A DNA stretch of 64,000 nucleotides from Arcobacter arenosus (GCF_005771535.1 NZ_VANU01000005.1:54213-118212), one strand, 5' to 3'. Positions 29,853 through 39,762 are shown, counted from the first letter of the stretch. Numbers and translations: made by a program. Notes: generated by a model from the sequence alone, not told the origin.

Positions 29853-29900
29853 TCAACTAATTTGTGTTAAAATTTTAATATATCAATTTTAAGGTTATAA

Positions 29901-30491
29901 ATGGCAAGAGAAAAACTTGAAAGAAAGTTAGAATTAAAGCCCGTATCAAAGTACTTTGGACCTAAAGATATCCAAGCAAAACAAGATGTAATTTTATTAC
30001 ATGAGGAGCTTGAAGCTATCCATCTTATGGACTCATTTTGTATGTATCAAGAGGATGCAGCAAAAAAAATGAATGTATCTAGAGCTACATTTGCTAGAAT
30101 TATAAAAAGTGCTAGAAAAAAAATCTCTTTAGCTTTAATTACGGGAAGTAATATAAAAGTTCATGAGATTAAAAATGAATTTCATGTTGCAATTTGTTCA
30201 AATAGCAATACGAAACTTGAATATTCAAATGCAGATGCAAAATATATTTGGATCTATTTTATTAAAGATTATAAATTAAAATCTTCAAATTGTATTACTA
30301 ATCCAGCATATGGAAATAATGAAGAGGCACCATGTAATATTCTTCCAGAAGTATTATATGACTATGCAACTAACTATTTTATGCTAAAAGATATTGATTA
30401 TGATTTGAAAATTTCTTTGATAGCTAAAGGTATTTATCCAATTTTACAAGAAGATATAACTGAAGATAAAATAGTAGACCTATTCCAATAA
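29901..30491 (+). CDS. DUF134-family putative DNA-binding protein
   Basis: A 196-residue protein. The N-terminal ~100 residues match the DUF134 family pattern: GPKDIQAKQDVILLHEELEAIHLMD, then a sigma-4-like helix-turn-helix EDAAKKMNVSRATFARIIKSARKKI. The C-terminal half (about 100-196) has no feature I recognise, though FHVAICSNSNTKLEYSNADA may echo a NifX-like fold. It is divergent from the NifX-like gene, with 382 bp between. The ATG is preceded by AAGG at six bases. Likely role: transcription control of itself and its neighbour, inferred from context. Confidence 0.75.
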   Translation: MAREKLERKLELKPVSKYFGPKDIQAKQDVILLHEELEAIHLMDSFCMYQEDAAKKMNVSRATFARIIKSARKKISLALITGSNIKVHEIKNEFHVAICSNSNTKLEYSNADAKYIWIYFIKDYKLKSSNCITNPAYGNNEEAPCNILPEVLYDYATNYFMLKDIDYDLKISLIAKGIYPILQEDITEDKIVDLFQ

Positions 30492-30519
30492 TAAACAATC
30501 AGTATAACTGATTGTTTAT
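30491..30519. terminator. Shared bidirectional terminator
   Basis: A perfect 13-bp stem (30491-30503 with 30507-30519) with a three-base loop. It lies between the convergent DUF134 and htpX genes and covers the last base of one stop codon and the stop of the other. T-rich flanks exist on both strands but are short. Confidence 0.7.
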
Positions 30520-31367
30520 CCTAACTCATGCTTTAATTCTTCCAATCTAGCAATTCTATCTTCAGTTGTTGGATGAGTTCTAAAAAGATTTCCAAAAGAT
30601 GATTTCATTCCTGAAAATGGATTAACTATAAACATATGAGCAGTTTCTTCTGTGGCATTATGTATTTGATGTCCACGCCTTGCATAATTTTCAAGTTTTG
30701 ATAAAGCACTTTGCAATCCAGCAGGATTTCCTGTTAATCTTGCAGCTCCTTCATCAGCCATAAATTCCCTACTTCTACTAACACTCATTTGAATTACTGA
30801 TGCAGCTAAAGGTAAAATTATTGCCATAATAATCATAATAATAGGATTTCCACCTTGTCTATTATTTCCTCCAAACATTGCACCAAACTGTAAAATATTT
30901 GCAAGCATTGCAATTGCACCTGCAAAAACAGCTGCTATTGTACCAATTAAAATATCATAATGTTTTACATGGGAAAGTTCATGGGCAATAACCCCCTCTA
31001 ACTCTTTTTCATTTAACATCTCATATAATCCCATCGTAACTGCAACTGCTGCATTTTCATGATTTCTTCCCGTTGCAAAAGCATTTGGAGTATGATCAGG
31101 TATTAAATAAACTTTTGGCATAGGAAGTCCTGCCTTTTGAACTAACCTAAATGTTATTTGATAAATTGGATGTCTTGTATCTTCAATTGGTGTTGCATTA
31201 TATTGTTTTAATACATGTTTATCAGAATAGTAATATGCATAAAAATTAATTCCACCTGCAATTAAAAATGCTATTAACATACCATTTGTTCCACCAACAT
31301 AAAAACCAACAAAGACAAATAAAACGGTAAGTAATGCTAATAAAAAAACTGTTTTTACTTGTTCCAT
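30516..31367 (-). CDS. htpX: Protease HtpX
   Basis: A 283-residue M48 membrane metalloprotease. The zinc motif HELSH lies in [13 protein letters not shown], and the third ligand region is [11 protein letters not shown]. There are two N-terminal TM helices (about 5-25 and 28-48) and two central ones (about 150-200). In E. coli it degrades misfolded membrane proteins. The length is normal. The gene stands alone between a convergent and a divergent gene. Confidence 0.95.
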   Translation of the reverse strand: MEQVKTVFLLALLTVLFVFVGFYVGGTNGMLIAFLIAGGINFYAYYYSDKHVLKQYNATPIEDTRHPIYQITFRLVQKAGLPMPKVYLIPDHTPNAFATGRNHENAAVAVTMGLYEMLNEKELEGVIAHELSHVKHYDILIGTIAAVFAGAIAMLANILQFGAMFGGNNRQGGNPIIMIIMAIILPLAASVIQMSVSRSREFMADEGAARLTGNPAGLQSALSKLENYARRGHQIHNATEETAHMFIVNPFSGMKSSFGNLFRTHPTTEDRIARLEELKHELG

Positions 31368-31469
31368 AAGTCTCCTTTATTTTATAAATTTTAAAAATTT
31401 TAACACAATAAAGTTAATAAATTTTTAATAAACTAGTTATAATATTATAGCAAAGAATAAAGAGATATA

Positions 31470-31970
31470 ATGAAAAAATTATTTATAATTAGACATGCAA
31501 AATCTGATTGGTCAAACCCATCACTAGATGATTACGATAGACCTTTAAGCAAAAGAGGTAAAAAGAATGCTCCTTTTATGGGAAAGATTATTGCAAAAAA
31601 AGATATCGTACCGGATTTAATTATCTCAAGTCCTGCTTATAGAGCAAGGGAAACTGCTAAAATAATTGCTGAAAAGGTTTCATACCAAGAAGAGATATTG
31701 TACAATGAATATATCTATGAAGCATCATTAAAAACTTTATTGGAAATTATCAATTTTATTGATGATGAATATGATGATGTATTTATATTTGGTCATAATC
31801 CCGGATTAAATATGTTAGCTTTTTATTTAATTGACTTTAATGAAAACCTACCCACTTGTGCTGTATTAGAAATAGAATTTGATTGTGAAAGTTGGAGAGA
31901 AGCTACAAAATCAAATGCAAAACTAATTTCATATGAATACCCAAAGAAATTTAAACAATTAGAAAAATAA
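31470..31970 (+). CDS. SixA-like phosphohistidine phosphatase
   Basis: A 166-residue histidine phosphatase of the SixA group. The catalytic RHAKSDW at the N-terminus (LFIIRHAKSDWS) and the second His in IFGHNPGLN are intact. SixA proteins remove phosphate from phospho-His, e.g. in Hpt domains or the PTS-Ntr. A paralogue lies 65-75 bp downstream. The target is unknown. Confidence 0.88.
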   Translation: MKKLFIIRHAKSDWSNPSLDDYDRPLSKRGKKNAPFMGKIIAKKDIVPDLIISSPAYRARETAKIIAEKVSYQEEILYNEYIYEASLKTLLEIINFIDDEYDDVFIFGHNPGLNMLAFYLIDFNENLPTCAVLEIEFDCESWREATKSNAKLISYEYPKKFKQLEK

Positions 31971-32044
31971 TAGTTTATTTTTATCAATTTTCAAGTTAAA
32001 ACCCTTTAAAATTTAAATAATAATTTTTTATTTGAATGGGTATT

Positions 32045-32521
32045 ATGAAAACATTATATATTTTAAGACATGCACAAAAAGATGAATCAAATCCAGACCA
32101 ATATGATTATGATGTAGAACTTACTTTAAAAGGTAAAGAGGACTCTAAAAAAATTGGCAAAAAATTAAAAGAAAAAAATATTTGTCCTGATTTAATTGTA
32201 TCAAGTCCTGCTATTAGAGCAAGAACCACAGCTGAAATCGTAGCTAATGAGATTGAATATCCAAGAAGTGTAATGTACAATGAAACAATCTACCAAGCTT
32301 TTTTAAATGAAATCATTGAATCAATAACATATACATATGATACAGTTGATACTCTAATGGTTGTGGGACATAACCCATCATTAACTGCACTTGCAATAAG
32401 TTTTACAGGATATAAAGAAGAGTTAAAAATGGCAAATGCAATTAGAATAGATTTTGATTGTTCCTCATGGACTTCAATTGATAAATCTAATGCACAATTT
32501 ATAGAGCTAATAGAAATTTAG
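32045..32521 (+). CDS. Second SixA-like phosphohistidine phosphatase
   Basis: A protein of about 158 residues, closely similar to the gene just upstream: LYILRHAQKDESNPDQYDYD, ICPDLIVSSPAIRARTTAEI and VVGHNPSLTALAISF. Both catalytic His residues are kept. The start is set at the ATG at 32045, because this aligns with the paralogue's start. The ATG at 32036 would add three residues. Tandem duplication is clear. Division of labour is unknown. Confidence 0.87.
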   Translation: MKTLYILRHAQKDESNPDQYDYDVELTLKGKEDSKKIGKKLKEKNICPDLIVSSPAIRARTTAEIVANEIEYPRSVMYNETIYQAFLNEIIESITYTYDTVDTLMVVGHNPSLTALAISFTGYKEELKMANAIRIDFDCSSWTSIDKSNAQFIELIEI

Positions 32522-32523
32522 CT

Positions 32524-33756
32524 CTATTTTAAAAGTTTCCCTGCAAGGTTTCCACTAGCAAAAGACCATTGAAGATTATAACCTCCACAAGGTCCATCTA
32601 AATCCATAACCTCACCACAAAAATAAAGCCCATCAATAATTTTACTTTGCATTGTTTTTGGATTTATCTCTTTAAGTGTTACTCCACCCCTTGTAATCAT
32701 AGCTTTTTCAAAACCAACATGATCGATAACTGTTAGAGGGGTATTTACTAATATTTTAACAAGCTTTTCTCTTATTTGACCATTTAAGTCTTTAAATTTC
32801 TTTGCTAAATCTGCATCAACTAATAAACATAACTCTTTTACAACAGAGTTTGGTAAGAGAAGTGTTAAAACATCCTCAATATTCTTTTCAGGGTGAGTTT
32901 TAATATGTTTAAAAACATCATCTTCATTCATCCCTTTAATCATATTAATTAATAAAGGAACTTCACCATATTTTTCTAAAAAAGGTGTAATTTCTCTAGA
33001 AAAATCTAGTACCACAGGACCTCTTATTCCCTTTGGAGTGAAGATTAAGTCTCCAACTGCTTTTAGATTTTTTGCTTTTTTCAAATCAATTTTTATTATT
33101 GCTTTTGCTATTGTATCTGCTTTACAATTTGCTACCCATTTTTCTTTTGTAATAAGTGGAAGCATTGCTGGATAAAGTTGTGTGATTTTATGCCCCAATG
33201 ATTTGGCAAAATCAAATCCGTCTCCATTTGCACCAAGCATAGAAAAACCTAGCCCACCTGTTGCAACTATGACATTTGGGGCAAAAAAATTATCAGTAGC
33301 AGTTTTTACACCTTTTATTGTTTCATTCTCACAAATTAAATCTTCAACTTTTGTATTATTTTTAACTTCAACATTTTGATTATAAAGTTCATCTTCTAAA
33401 GCTTTTATAATAGTTCCAGAATTATGGCTAATTGGAAAAACCCTAAAACCATCAGGTATATGGGTTTCAACTCCAATATTATTTAAAAAAGATATTAAGT
33501 CTTGGTAATTAAAGTCATTTAACGCATCTTGCATAAATCTTCCATTTTTACCAAATCTATTCATAAATTCTTCATTTGAAAGTGTATTTGTAAGGTTACA
33601 TTTACCGCCACCGGTGGCTTTTAATTTAGGACCAAGTTTATTTTGCTGTTCACAAAGAAGTACTTTTTTGCCATCCCTTGCAGCAACAATTGCACTAATC
33701 ATACCAGCTGCACCTGAACCAATTACTATTAAATCATATTGCTTATTTTTCATCAT
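32524..33756 (-). CDS. BaiN/HI0933-like FAD-dependent oxidoreductase
   Basis: A 410-residue flavoprotein. The N-terminal dinucleotide motif GSGAAGMISAIVAARDGKK, the family signature KATGGGKCNLTN and the C-terminal GEVMDLDGPCGGYNLQWSFASG are all present. This is the HI0933/YhiN/BaiN family. Substrates are unknown in most bacteria. The length is normal. It is convergent with the SixA gene, 2 bp apart. Confidence 0.9.
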   Translation of the reverse strand: MMKNKQYDLIVIGSGAAGMISAIVAARDGKKVLLCEQQNKLGPKLKATGGGKCNLTNTLSNEEFMNRFGKNGRFMQDALNDFNYQDLISFLNNIGVETHIPDGFRVFPISHNSGTIIKALEDELYNQNVEVKNNTKVEDLICENETIKGVKTATDNFFAPNVIVATGGLGFSMLGANGDGFDFAKSLGHKITQLYPAMLPLITKEKWVANCKADTIAKAIIKIDLKKAKNLKAVGDLIFTPKGIRGPVVLDFSREITPFLEKYGEVPLLINMIKGMNEDDVFKHIKTHPEKNIEDVLTLLLPNSVVKELCLLVDADLAKKFKDLNGQIREKLVKILVNTPLTVIDHVGFEKAMITRGGVTLKEINPKTMQSKIIDGLYFCGEVMDLDGPCGGYNLQWSFASGNLAGKLLK

Positions 33757-33834
33757 GACATAATATCAAAAAGCTATTAACATTTAGTTTTATAATTTAA
33801 AAATATTTTTATACAATTAGTTATACAATTCTTA

Positions 33835-33847
33835 AATATAGTTTAAT
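33835..33847 (+). promoter_or_regulatory. Promoter element shared by the two paralogous genes
   Basis: AATATAGTTTAAT lies just before the ribosome binding site of the 33860 gene. The identical 13-mer stands at 34789-34801 before the paralogue, and both are preceded by ATTAGTT. It includes TATAGT as a possible -10 box. The element was probably duplicated with the gene. Confidence 0.5.
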
Positions 33848-33859
33848 AAAGGATTTACT

Positions 33860-34732
33860 ATGACACTTGCTGCTATTAACACCTATACTCAATACCAAAG
33901 AACTGAATTTCAATATGAGGCTAAAATATCTGCTGTTGAAAATGAAGAACTTGAAAATAAAGATTTAGAGAATGAAGATATAAATGACTATAATTTACCA
34001 GTAATTTACGCAAATGAAGATGATTTGACTAATGGCGAATATTTCCAAAAAAATATTTTACAAAGTATTATAGCTAAGTTTAATCAAAATCAAGGGGAGT
34101 ATTCATTATTTCCAAATGGTAATAATTCTTCAAATAGTTCTAACTCTCCATATGAAAACAATATCCCTTCAACATTTTATTATGGTGAACAAAATGAGTA
34201 TTATGAAAAAATATCTTTTGAATTTGATGCAAGTGCTACAATTAAAACTCCTTCTGGAGAATATAATATTGAATTAAAACTCTCTTTTACTCAAGAATAC
34301 TATGAAAAAAATGAAACCCAAATAGCAATAATTCAAGATCAATTTAAAAATCCATTTGAGATTGAATTTGAGAGGGATGATGATTCATTAAAAGAACTAA
34401 AACAATTAAACTTTATTTTTGCTCCATATAAAGAGGAAAAAAATGAAAAGGTCGATATATTTGAACAATTAAAAAAACTTCTAAGTCAAAAAAATAAAAT
34501 GTTTTTGGATAAAACCACTTTAGATAATTTTGAAATTTGGCAAAAAAACTCTAAAGATGAAATGAACATAATTGCAGCTCAAAAAGATGGGTTTGGAGTA
34601 TTTTTAGCAAATTCTTATAGTCAATCTAGTCAAATGAGTTTTAAAGCAAATGAAAATGGATACACTTATCAAGCAAGTTATTCAAGTCAAAGTAGCCAAT
34701 ATATAGAGTTTACAAAAGATTTAAAGGCTTAA
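33860..34732 (+). CDS. Hypothetical protein, EF-hand-less paralogue of the next gene
   Basis: A 290-residue acidic, Asn/Ser/Gln-rich protein of unknown function, without a clear signal peptide. Its middle (about 112-155: FEFDASATIKTPSGEYNIEL) and its C-terminal part (FEIWQKNSKDEMNIIAAQKD, GFGVFLANSYSQSSQMSF) align with the next gene (IEFNTKALVKTNRGEIHIDL, LLVWEKNEEGEDSLITLGQA, GIGAIYLAAADSAYTY). The EF-hand block that lies between these in the paralogue is missing here. The adjacency and shared promoter element indicate tandem duplication followed by loss of the Ca-binding part. Confidence 0.7.
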   Translation: MTLAAINTYTQYQRTEFQYEAKISAVENEELENKDLENEDINDYNLPVIYANEDDLTNGEYFQKNILQSIIAKFNQNQGEYSLFPNGNNSSNSSNSPYENNIPSTFYYGEQNEYYEKISFEFDASATIKTPSGEYNIELKLSFTQEYYEKNETQIAIIQDQFKNPFEIEFERDDDSLKELKQLNFIFAPYKEEKNEKVDIFEQLKKLLSQKNKMFLDKTTLDNFEIWQKNSKDEMNIIAAQKDGFGVFLANSYSQSSQMSFKANENGYTYQASYSSQSSQYIEFTKDLKA

Positions 34733-34788
34733 ATAGAATATAAAAATAATCTTTTTTGTTAAATTTTAATTTATATTAGTTGTTATAG

Positions 34789-34801
34789 AATATAGTTTAA
34801 T
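34789..34801 (+). promoter_or_regulatory. Second copy of the shared promoter element
   Basis: The same AATATAGTTTAAT 13-mer as at 33835-33847, here 20 bp before the start of the EF-hand gene. A strong ribosome binding site (AAGGGG) follows. Confidence 0.5.
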
Positions 34802-34820
34802 CTACAAAAAGGGGTTTGTT

Positions 34821-35831
34821 ATGAAAATTGAATCATCAGAAATTATGATGGGCGCAAGAACAAGTTTTAACTTTGAAATGAAATCATCAACAGAGTTTTC
34901 AAGCCAATTAATAAATCAAAATATAGATATGAAAGAGTTAAATATTAAGCAAGATTTTGTAAAAGTTCAAACCAATGAACTTGAAAAAATTTTAGTCTCA
35001 AATGAAAAACAATTAAGCCACCTAGATAAAATGAAAAAAATGATTTTAGAACTATTTTTAGGTAAAGTCATAAAAAAAGAAGACTTTACTATTAAACCTA
35101 CAAAAGAGGACTTAAACACTGCCCCAATAACTTTACTACAAACAAAAGAAACAAACTTTAAACTTACAAGAGAGTATTATCAAGAAAGTAATATAGAGTT
35201 TAATACAAAAGCTTTAGTAAAAACAAATAGAGGTGAAATTCATATTGATTTAGATCTATCCTTTTCACAAAAATTTGCAGAAGTTCATGAGTCTTCATAT
35301 ACCTCAAGAGAGACTGTTTTTATGGATCCTTTAATTATAAATTATGATGGGAATTTAACATCATATGACAATATAAGTCCAAAAATGAGATTTGAATTTG
35401 ATTTAAATAGTGATGGAGAAAATGAATTAATACCTGAACTAAAAAAGGGTGCTGGATTTTTAGCACTTGATAAAGATAACAATGGGAAGATTGATAATGG
35501 AAATGAATTATTTGGTGCAAATAGTGGTGATGGGTTTGGAGAATTAAGCCAATACGATGAAGATGGAAACTCTTGGATTGATGAAAATGATTCAGTATTT
35601 AATGACCTACTAGTTTGGGAAAAAAATGAAGAAGGGGAAGATTCTTTAATTACACTAGGACAAGCAGGAATTGGAGCTATATATTTAGCTGCAGCTGATT
35701 CAGCATATACTTATGCAAGTGGAATTAATGAAAACTATGCCCAACTAAAGCAATCTAGTTTTTATCTAAAAGAAAATGGAGAAGCTGGACTTGTTACTAG
35801 TGTTGATTTTGCAACAGAACAAGTTGTCTAA
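34821..35831 (+). CDS. EF-hand-type calcium-binding protein, function unknown
   Basis: A 336-residue protein. About residues 190-270 hold three acidic Ca-loops: DLNSDGENE, DKDNNGKIDNGNE and DEDGNSWIDEND. This VCBS/haemolysin-associated block is followed by LLVWEKNEEGEDSLITLGQA and GIGAIYLAAAD. Similar modules occur in RTX-type and surface proteins of Campylobacterota and other Gram-negatives. No N-terminal signal peptide is visible, so export, if any, would be by another route. It is a tandem paralogue of the gene upstream. The function is not known. Confidence 0.75.
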   Translation: MKIESSEIMMGARTSFNFEMKSSTEFSSQLINQNIDMKELNIKQDFVKVQTNELEKILVSNEKQLSHLDKMKKMILELFLGKVIKKEDFTIKPTKEDLNTAPITLLQTKETNFKLTREYYQESNIEFNTKALVKTNRGEIHIDLDLSFSQKFAEVHESSYTSRETVFMDPLIINYDGNLTSYDNISPKMRFEFDLNSDGENELIPELKKGAGFLALDKDNNGKIDNGNELFGANSGDGFGELSQYDEDGNSWIDENDSVFNDLLVWEKNEEGEDSLITLGQAGIGAIYLAAADSAYTYASGINENYAQLKQSSFYLKENGEAGLVTSVDFATEQVV

Positions 35832-35893
35832 TAAAATATATAAAAGCTAATTTTAAATAGAGATATTTATTTTTGTTAATATTAAAGAAAAAA

Positions 35894-37237
35894 TCATTTT
35901 CCTAGGCAGAATGCACCAAACATAACATCTAACATCTGGTCATTCTCATATGGTCTTGTAATATTAGAGATATGTTCTAAAGCTTCTTTAATATGATAAG
36001 CAAAAAACTCTAATTCACCAGTTGTTAAAGGCATTGTTGATTCATTTATATGATACAAGGTTTGTTCAACTGAATCAACTTGTCTTTTTGAGATTAGTGT
36101 CATATCATCACTATGGGTATTTGAATCAAGTAATGATTCCAATTTATACACTAAAGGATTAATTGTCTCTTTTGTACTAAGTTCAATAAACTCATCTTCT
36201 AATTTAGACTTATCAAACTCATTGTCTAAGTCTGATTTATTAAGTACTTTGATTATCTCTTTGTGTGAGTTTTCCTCAAGTAATGTTAAAATCTTTTCAT
36301 CTTCATTATCACAAGTTTTACTATTATCAAAAAGTGCTATAACAATATCAGCTTCATTTACTGCTTCAATAGATTTTTCTATACCTATTTTTTCAATAAC
36401 ATCTGAAGCATCTCTAATACCTGCTGTATCAACAATTTTTATTATATGAGTACCAACTTTAACAGACTCTTCAATTGTATCTCTTGTAGTTCCTGCAATA
36501 TCTGAGATAATTGCTCTATCAAAATTTAACAATTTATTTAAAAGTGAAGATTTTCCAACATTTGGTTTTCCAACAATTGCAACTTTAAAACCTTCTATTA
36601 AACCTTCTCTTCTTTTACTAGCTTCTAAAGTATCAGATAATTTAGTTTTTATTTTATTTAATTTGTTTTCAATTTGTTCATAAATATCACTAGGTAAATC
36701 CTCTTCTGCATAATCGATATTAACTTCTGTATAGGCTAACATGAAAAGTAAATCTTCTCTAATATCATTAACAAAATTTGTTAATTCACCCTTTAATTGT
36801 TTTGCCAATAATTTAACAGCATCTTCACTTCTTGCTTCTATTATCTTTGCAATTGCTTCTGCTTTTGTTAAATCTATTTTGCCATTTAGAAAAGCTCTTT
36901 TTGAAAACTCACCAGGCTGTGCAACCCTTGCTCCAAGTTTAATAACTTCACTCATAATAATATTTGAAATAGCGATACCACCATGACATTGGAACTCAAC
37001 AATATCTTCGCCAGTAAATGAAAATGGATTTTTAAAATATATTAAAAGTGCTTCGTCAATAACTTCATCATTTGAATTATAAATTGAAGAAAGTGTAGCA
37101 AGACGTGGTTTTAAGTCAGTTTTTTTTGAAAGTTTTAGAGCTATAGGTAAAGCATCTTTACCACTAACTCTAATAATTGAGATTGAACCAATACCATTTG
37201 CTGTAGCAATGGCAACTATTGTTTCATCATTAAGCAA
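35894..37237 (-). CDS. mnmE: tRNA modification GTPase MnmE
   Basis: A 447-residue MnmE (TrmE) that with MnmG makes the cmnm5 modification at U34 of tRNA. The N-terminal THF-binding domain (about 1-115, with QFQCHGGIAI-like EFQCHGGIAI) is followed by helical parts. The inserted G domain has GKPNVGKSSLLN, DIAGTTRD, DTAGIRD and NKSD. The protein ends in the required CLGK. The gap to jag is 2 bp. Confidence 0.97.
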   Translation of the reverse strand: MLNDETIVAIATANGIGSISIIRVSGKDALPIALKLSKKTDLKPRLATLSSIYNSNDEVIDEALLIYFKNPFSFTGEDIVEFQCHGGIAISNIIMSEVIKLGARVAQPGEFSKRAFLNGKIDLTKAEAIAKIIEARSEDAVKLLAKQLKGELTNFVNDIREDLLFMLAYTEVNIDYAEEDLPSDIYEQIENKLNKIKTKLSDTLEASKRREGLIEGFKVAIVGKPNVGKSSLLNKLLNFDRAIISDIAGTTRDTIEESVKVGTHIIKIVDTAGIRDASDVIEKIGIEKSIEAVNEADIVIALFDNSKTCDNEDEKILTLLEENSHKEIIKVLNKSDLDNEFDKSKLEDEFIELSTKETINPLVYKLESLLDSNTHSDDMTLISKRQVDSVEQTLYHINESTMPLTTGELEFFAYHIKEALEHISNITRPYENDQMLDVMFGAFCLGK

Positions 37238-37239
37238 TT

Positions 37240-38142
37240 TTATTGCTCTTTTGACTTGTATTCATTTACAAGTACGTATTTGTCTCCCCTAATATTTGTC
37301 TTAACTGCAACATATTTTTCAGGGAATTCATCTCTTAATTTTTTTAAAGCAATATGAACTAAAATACCATCAAGGGGTTTAGTTTTAAAAGAACCTTTTT
37401 CTTTTATTGTTTCAATTACTGGCTCTAAATAAGCGTAAATTGCAGTTTCTTGATTTTTCAAGAACTCTGCAACTTCAAGTCTTAACATAAGACCATATTT
37501 TTCATTAATCCAATTAAATAAAATATATGAAAGTGCTTTGTATCTATAACCCTCTTTACCTATTAATAAAGCAGAATCGTCTCCAGTAAATTCGATATAT
37601 AAAGTATCTTCATCATAAAACTCTACTTTAATATTCTCAATACCATAACAAGTATCTTCAAATAAAGATTTTAAACCTGCATCAACTTCATTAAGAATAT
37701 CTTGTTTATCTTTTTTTACAACAATTTTTGCAATTTCATTTTTAGAAGCATCTTCACCATAAAAATTGTCAAAGATTTTTTCTTTTGATTCAACGTTTGG
37801 AACATCTCTTAGTTTTGGCTGCTCTTTTCTCTTTTCATCTCTTCTTCTTTTTTGTGCAGCTCTTCTTTGTTCCTCTTTATTAGAATCTTCAATTTTCTTA
37901 GAGACCTCTTCAATTTTTATATCTTTTTTCTTGAATTTATGTTCTCTAGGTTTTTTATCTCTTCTTCTATTATTATTGTATTTAGGGGTTGCTGTAATTA
38001 TGGCATCTTTTTTACCAAAACCTAAAAACCCCTTACTTGGTTGTTGAACAATATCAATATTTAACTGAGTAATTGAACAACCAAATTCATTTGATGCTAA
38101 TTCATAAACCTCTTCTAAAGTTTTTGCTTCAAATTGTTTCAT
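37240..38142 (-). CDS. jag: Jag/KhpB-like RNA-binding protein
   Basis: A 300-residue RNA-binding protein. The Jag-N domain (about 1-50, EAKTLEEVYELASNEFGC, GFLGFGKKDA) comes first. A Lys/Arg/Glu-rich low-complexity linker (about 55-120) follows, then a KH domain (about 150-230, ALLIGKEGYRYKALSYILF) and a C-terminal region (RDEFPEKYVAVKTNIRG) where an R3H domain normally lies. Only part of the R3H pattern is seen. It follows yidC by 12 bp, as in many bacteria. Confidence 0.88.
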   Translation of the reverse strand: MKQFEAKTLEEVYELASNEFGCSITQLNIDIVQQPSKGFLGFGKKDAIITATPKYNNNRRRDKKPREHKFKKKDIKIEEVSKKIEDSNKEEQRRAAQKRRRDEKRKEQPKLRDVPNVESKEKIFDNFYGEDASKNEIAKIVVKKDKQDILNEVDAGLKSLFEDTCYGIENIKVEFYDEDTLYIEFTGDDSALLIGKEGYRYKALSYILFNWINEKYGLMLRLEVAEFLKNQETAIYAYLEPVIETIKEKGSFKTKPLDGILVHIALKKLRDEFPEKYVAVKTNIRGDKYVLVNEYKSKEQ

Positions 38143-38154
38143 AGTAAACTCCTA

Positions 38155-39762
38155 TTACTTTTTAGCAGCTCTTTGCTTTTCAAACATTCTATTGATATAG
38201 TATTGTTGAGAAATAGTAAATACGTTGTTTACAAACCAATATAATGTAAGTCCAGCAGGGAACCATAAGAAGAAGAAAGTAAATACAACTGGTAACATTT
38301 GGAAAATCTTTCTTTGCATCTCATCTTGCATAGTATTTGGAGTGATTTTTTGTTGTAAATACATAGAAGCACCCATTAAAATTGGTAATACAAAATATGG
38401 ATCCATCTCAGCTAAGTCATTAATCCATAAAATCCATTCTGCACCTTTAAGTTCAATTGAGTTTAATAAAACTCTATAGATAGCGAAGAATACAGGAATT
38501 TGTAAAATTAAAGGTAAACAACCACCCATTGGGTTTGCACCATGTTTTTTATAAAGTTCCATCATATGCATAGATTGTTTTTGTTTATCATCTTTATATT
38601 TTGTTTGAATCTCTTTCATTTTAGGAGCTAAATCTTTTAGCTTCTGCATAGAAACCATACCTTTATATGATAATGGATATAAAATAAGTTTGATAAGAAT
38701 AGTTAAGATAACAATTGTCCATCCCCAGTTTCCAACATAAGATTGGATGAACTGTAAAAATGTAAACATAGGTTTTGCAATAAATGTAAACCAACCATAT
38801 TCAATAACATCTGTTAATTCAGGGTTTAAAGCTTTTAAATCATTGAAATTTTTAGGTCCCATAAATCCTGAAAATGAAATATCACCATTTGCATGGATAA
38901 AACTTTGTGGGTTATTTGAAGAATCAGGCATTAATGAAACTTGTAAAGAGTTTTCAAAGTTATAAGCTACAGTTGCATAATATCTATCAAAGTTTGAAAC
39001 AAATTTAATTCCTGTATGAGACTCAACTTTTTCTAGATTTTCATCAGAAGTTAAACTCATAGTTCCATCATTTAATTTTAAATATACACCATGGTCTGCA
39101 TACATGTCAACTAAAACATTTGGTCTAAAACCATTTGTAATAAAAAATTGTTGTTTTTCAGAAGTTTTTACATTTATATCATAATGACCATCTGGATAAA
39201 ATGTTAAGTCTTTTGTTACAATAAAGCCATCTATATTTTGAGTTAATGTAAGTTTTTGTTCAGTAGCTGTAGCATCAACTTTTGAACTTGAAGATGCATA
39301 AGCAGTTTTAAATGCTTTTTCATTTGTATCAGCATTTGCAAATCTAACCTCTAAAGGTCTTAATTGATTTGCTTCAAAAAGTTTGATTTGGTTACCCTCT
39401 TCATCTTTATATTTTTTTTCTAAAAGTGTAACTTGTGCAACTCTACCTAATTTATCAATTTGAATAATATTTTTTGCAGTTGTAATTGTTGAAATTATTT
39501 CAGAATCTCCAATTGCTTTTGAAGAAAGTGCTGAAATTGACTTTTTCATATCTTCACTTGAAGGTTGTGCCGCTGGACTTACATTTGAAGTAATCTGAGG
39601 TGCTGCGTTTTGTGACTGTTCTTTTGCTATTTGTGCTTGTTTAGCCTTCTCTTCTTGTTGAGGCTTTAATACTAAAAATTCATAAGCAATAAAAAATACA
39701 AACACTACTAGTGTCATTATTAACATTCTTTTTTGCATACCGTTATCTTGTTGATTCATCAT
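38155..39762 (-). CDS. yidC: Membrane protein insertase YidC
   Basis: A 535-residue YidC of the Gram-negative type. TM1 is at the N-terminus (RMLIMTLVVFVFFIAYEFLVL). The large periplasmic P1 domain follows (about 60-320). The conserved five-TM insertase core spans about 330-535, with the cytoplasmic KYKDDKQKQSMHMMELYKKHGANPMGGCLPLILQ loop region. It overlaps yidD by 20 bp. It inserts membrane proteins alone or with SecYEG. Confidence 0.97.
   Translation of the reverse strand: MMNQQDNGMQKRMLIMTLVVFVFFIAYEFLVLKPQQEEKAKQAQIAKEQSQNAAPQITSNVSPAAQPSSEDMKKSISALSSKAIGDSEIISTITTAKNIIQIDKLGRVAQVTLLEKKYKDEEGNQIKLFEANQLRPLEVRFANADTNEKAFKTAYASSSSKVDATATEQKLTLTQNIDGFIVTKDLTFYPDGHYDINVKTSEKQQFFITNGFRPNVLVDMYADHGVYLKLNDGTMSLTSDENLEKVESHTGIKFVSNFDRYYATVAYNFENSLQVSLMPDSSNNPQSFIHANGDISFSGFMGPKNFNDLKALNPELTDVIEYGWFTFIAKPMFTFLQFIQSYVGNWGWTIVILTILIKLILYPLSYKGMVSMQKLKDLAPKMKEIQTKYKDDKQKQSMHMMELYKKHGANPMGGCLPLILQIPVFFAIYRVLLNSIELKGAEWILWINDLAEMDPYFVLPILMGASMYLQQKITPNTMQDEMQRKIFQMLPVVFTFFFLWFPAGLTLYWFVNNVFTISQQYYINRMFEKQRAAKK

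Noticed and set aside
38851-38870. Fourth copy of the GTCCC leader motif
   Set aside because: A GGTCCC occurs here, but it lies inside yidC and lacks the partner arm and the start-codon context.
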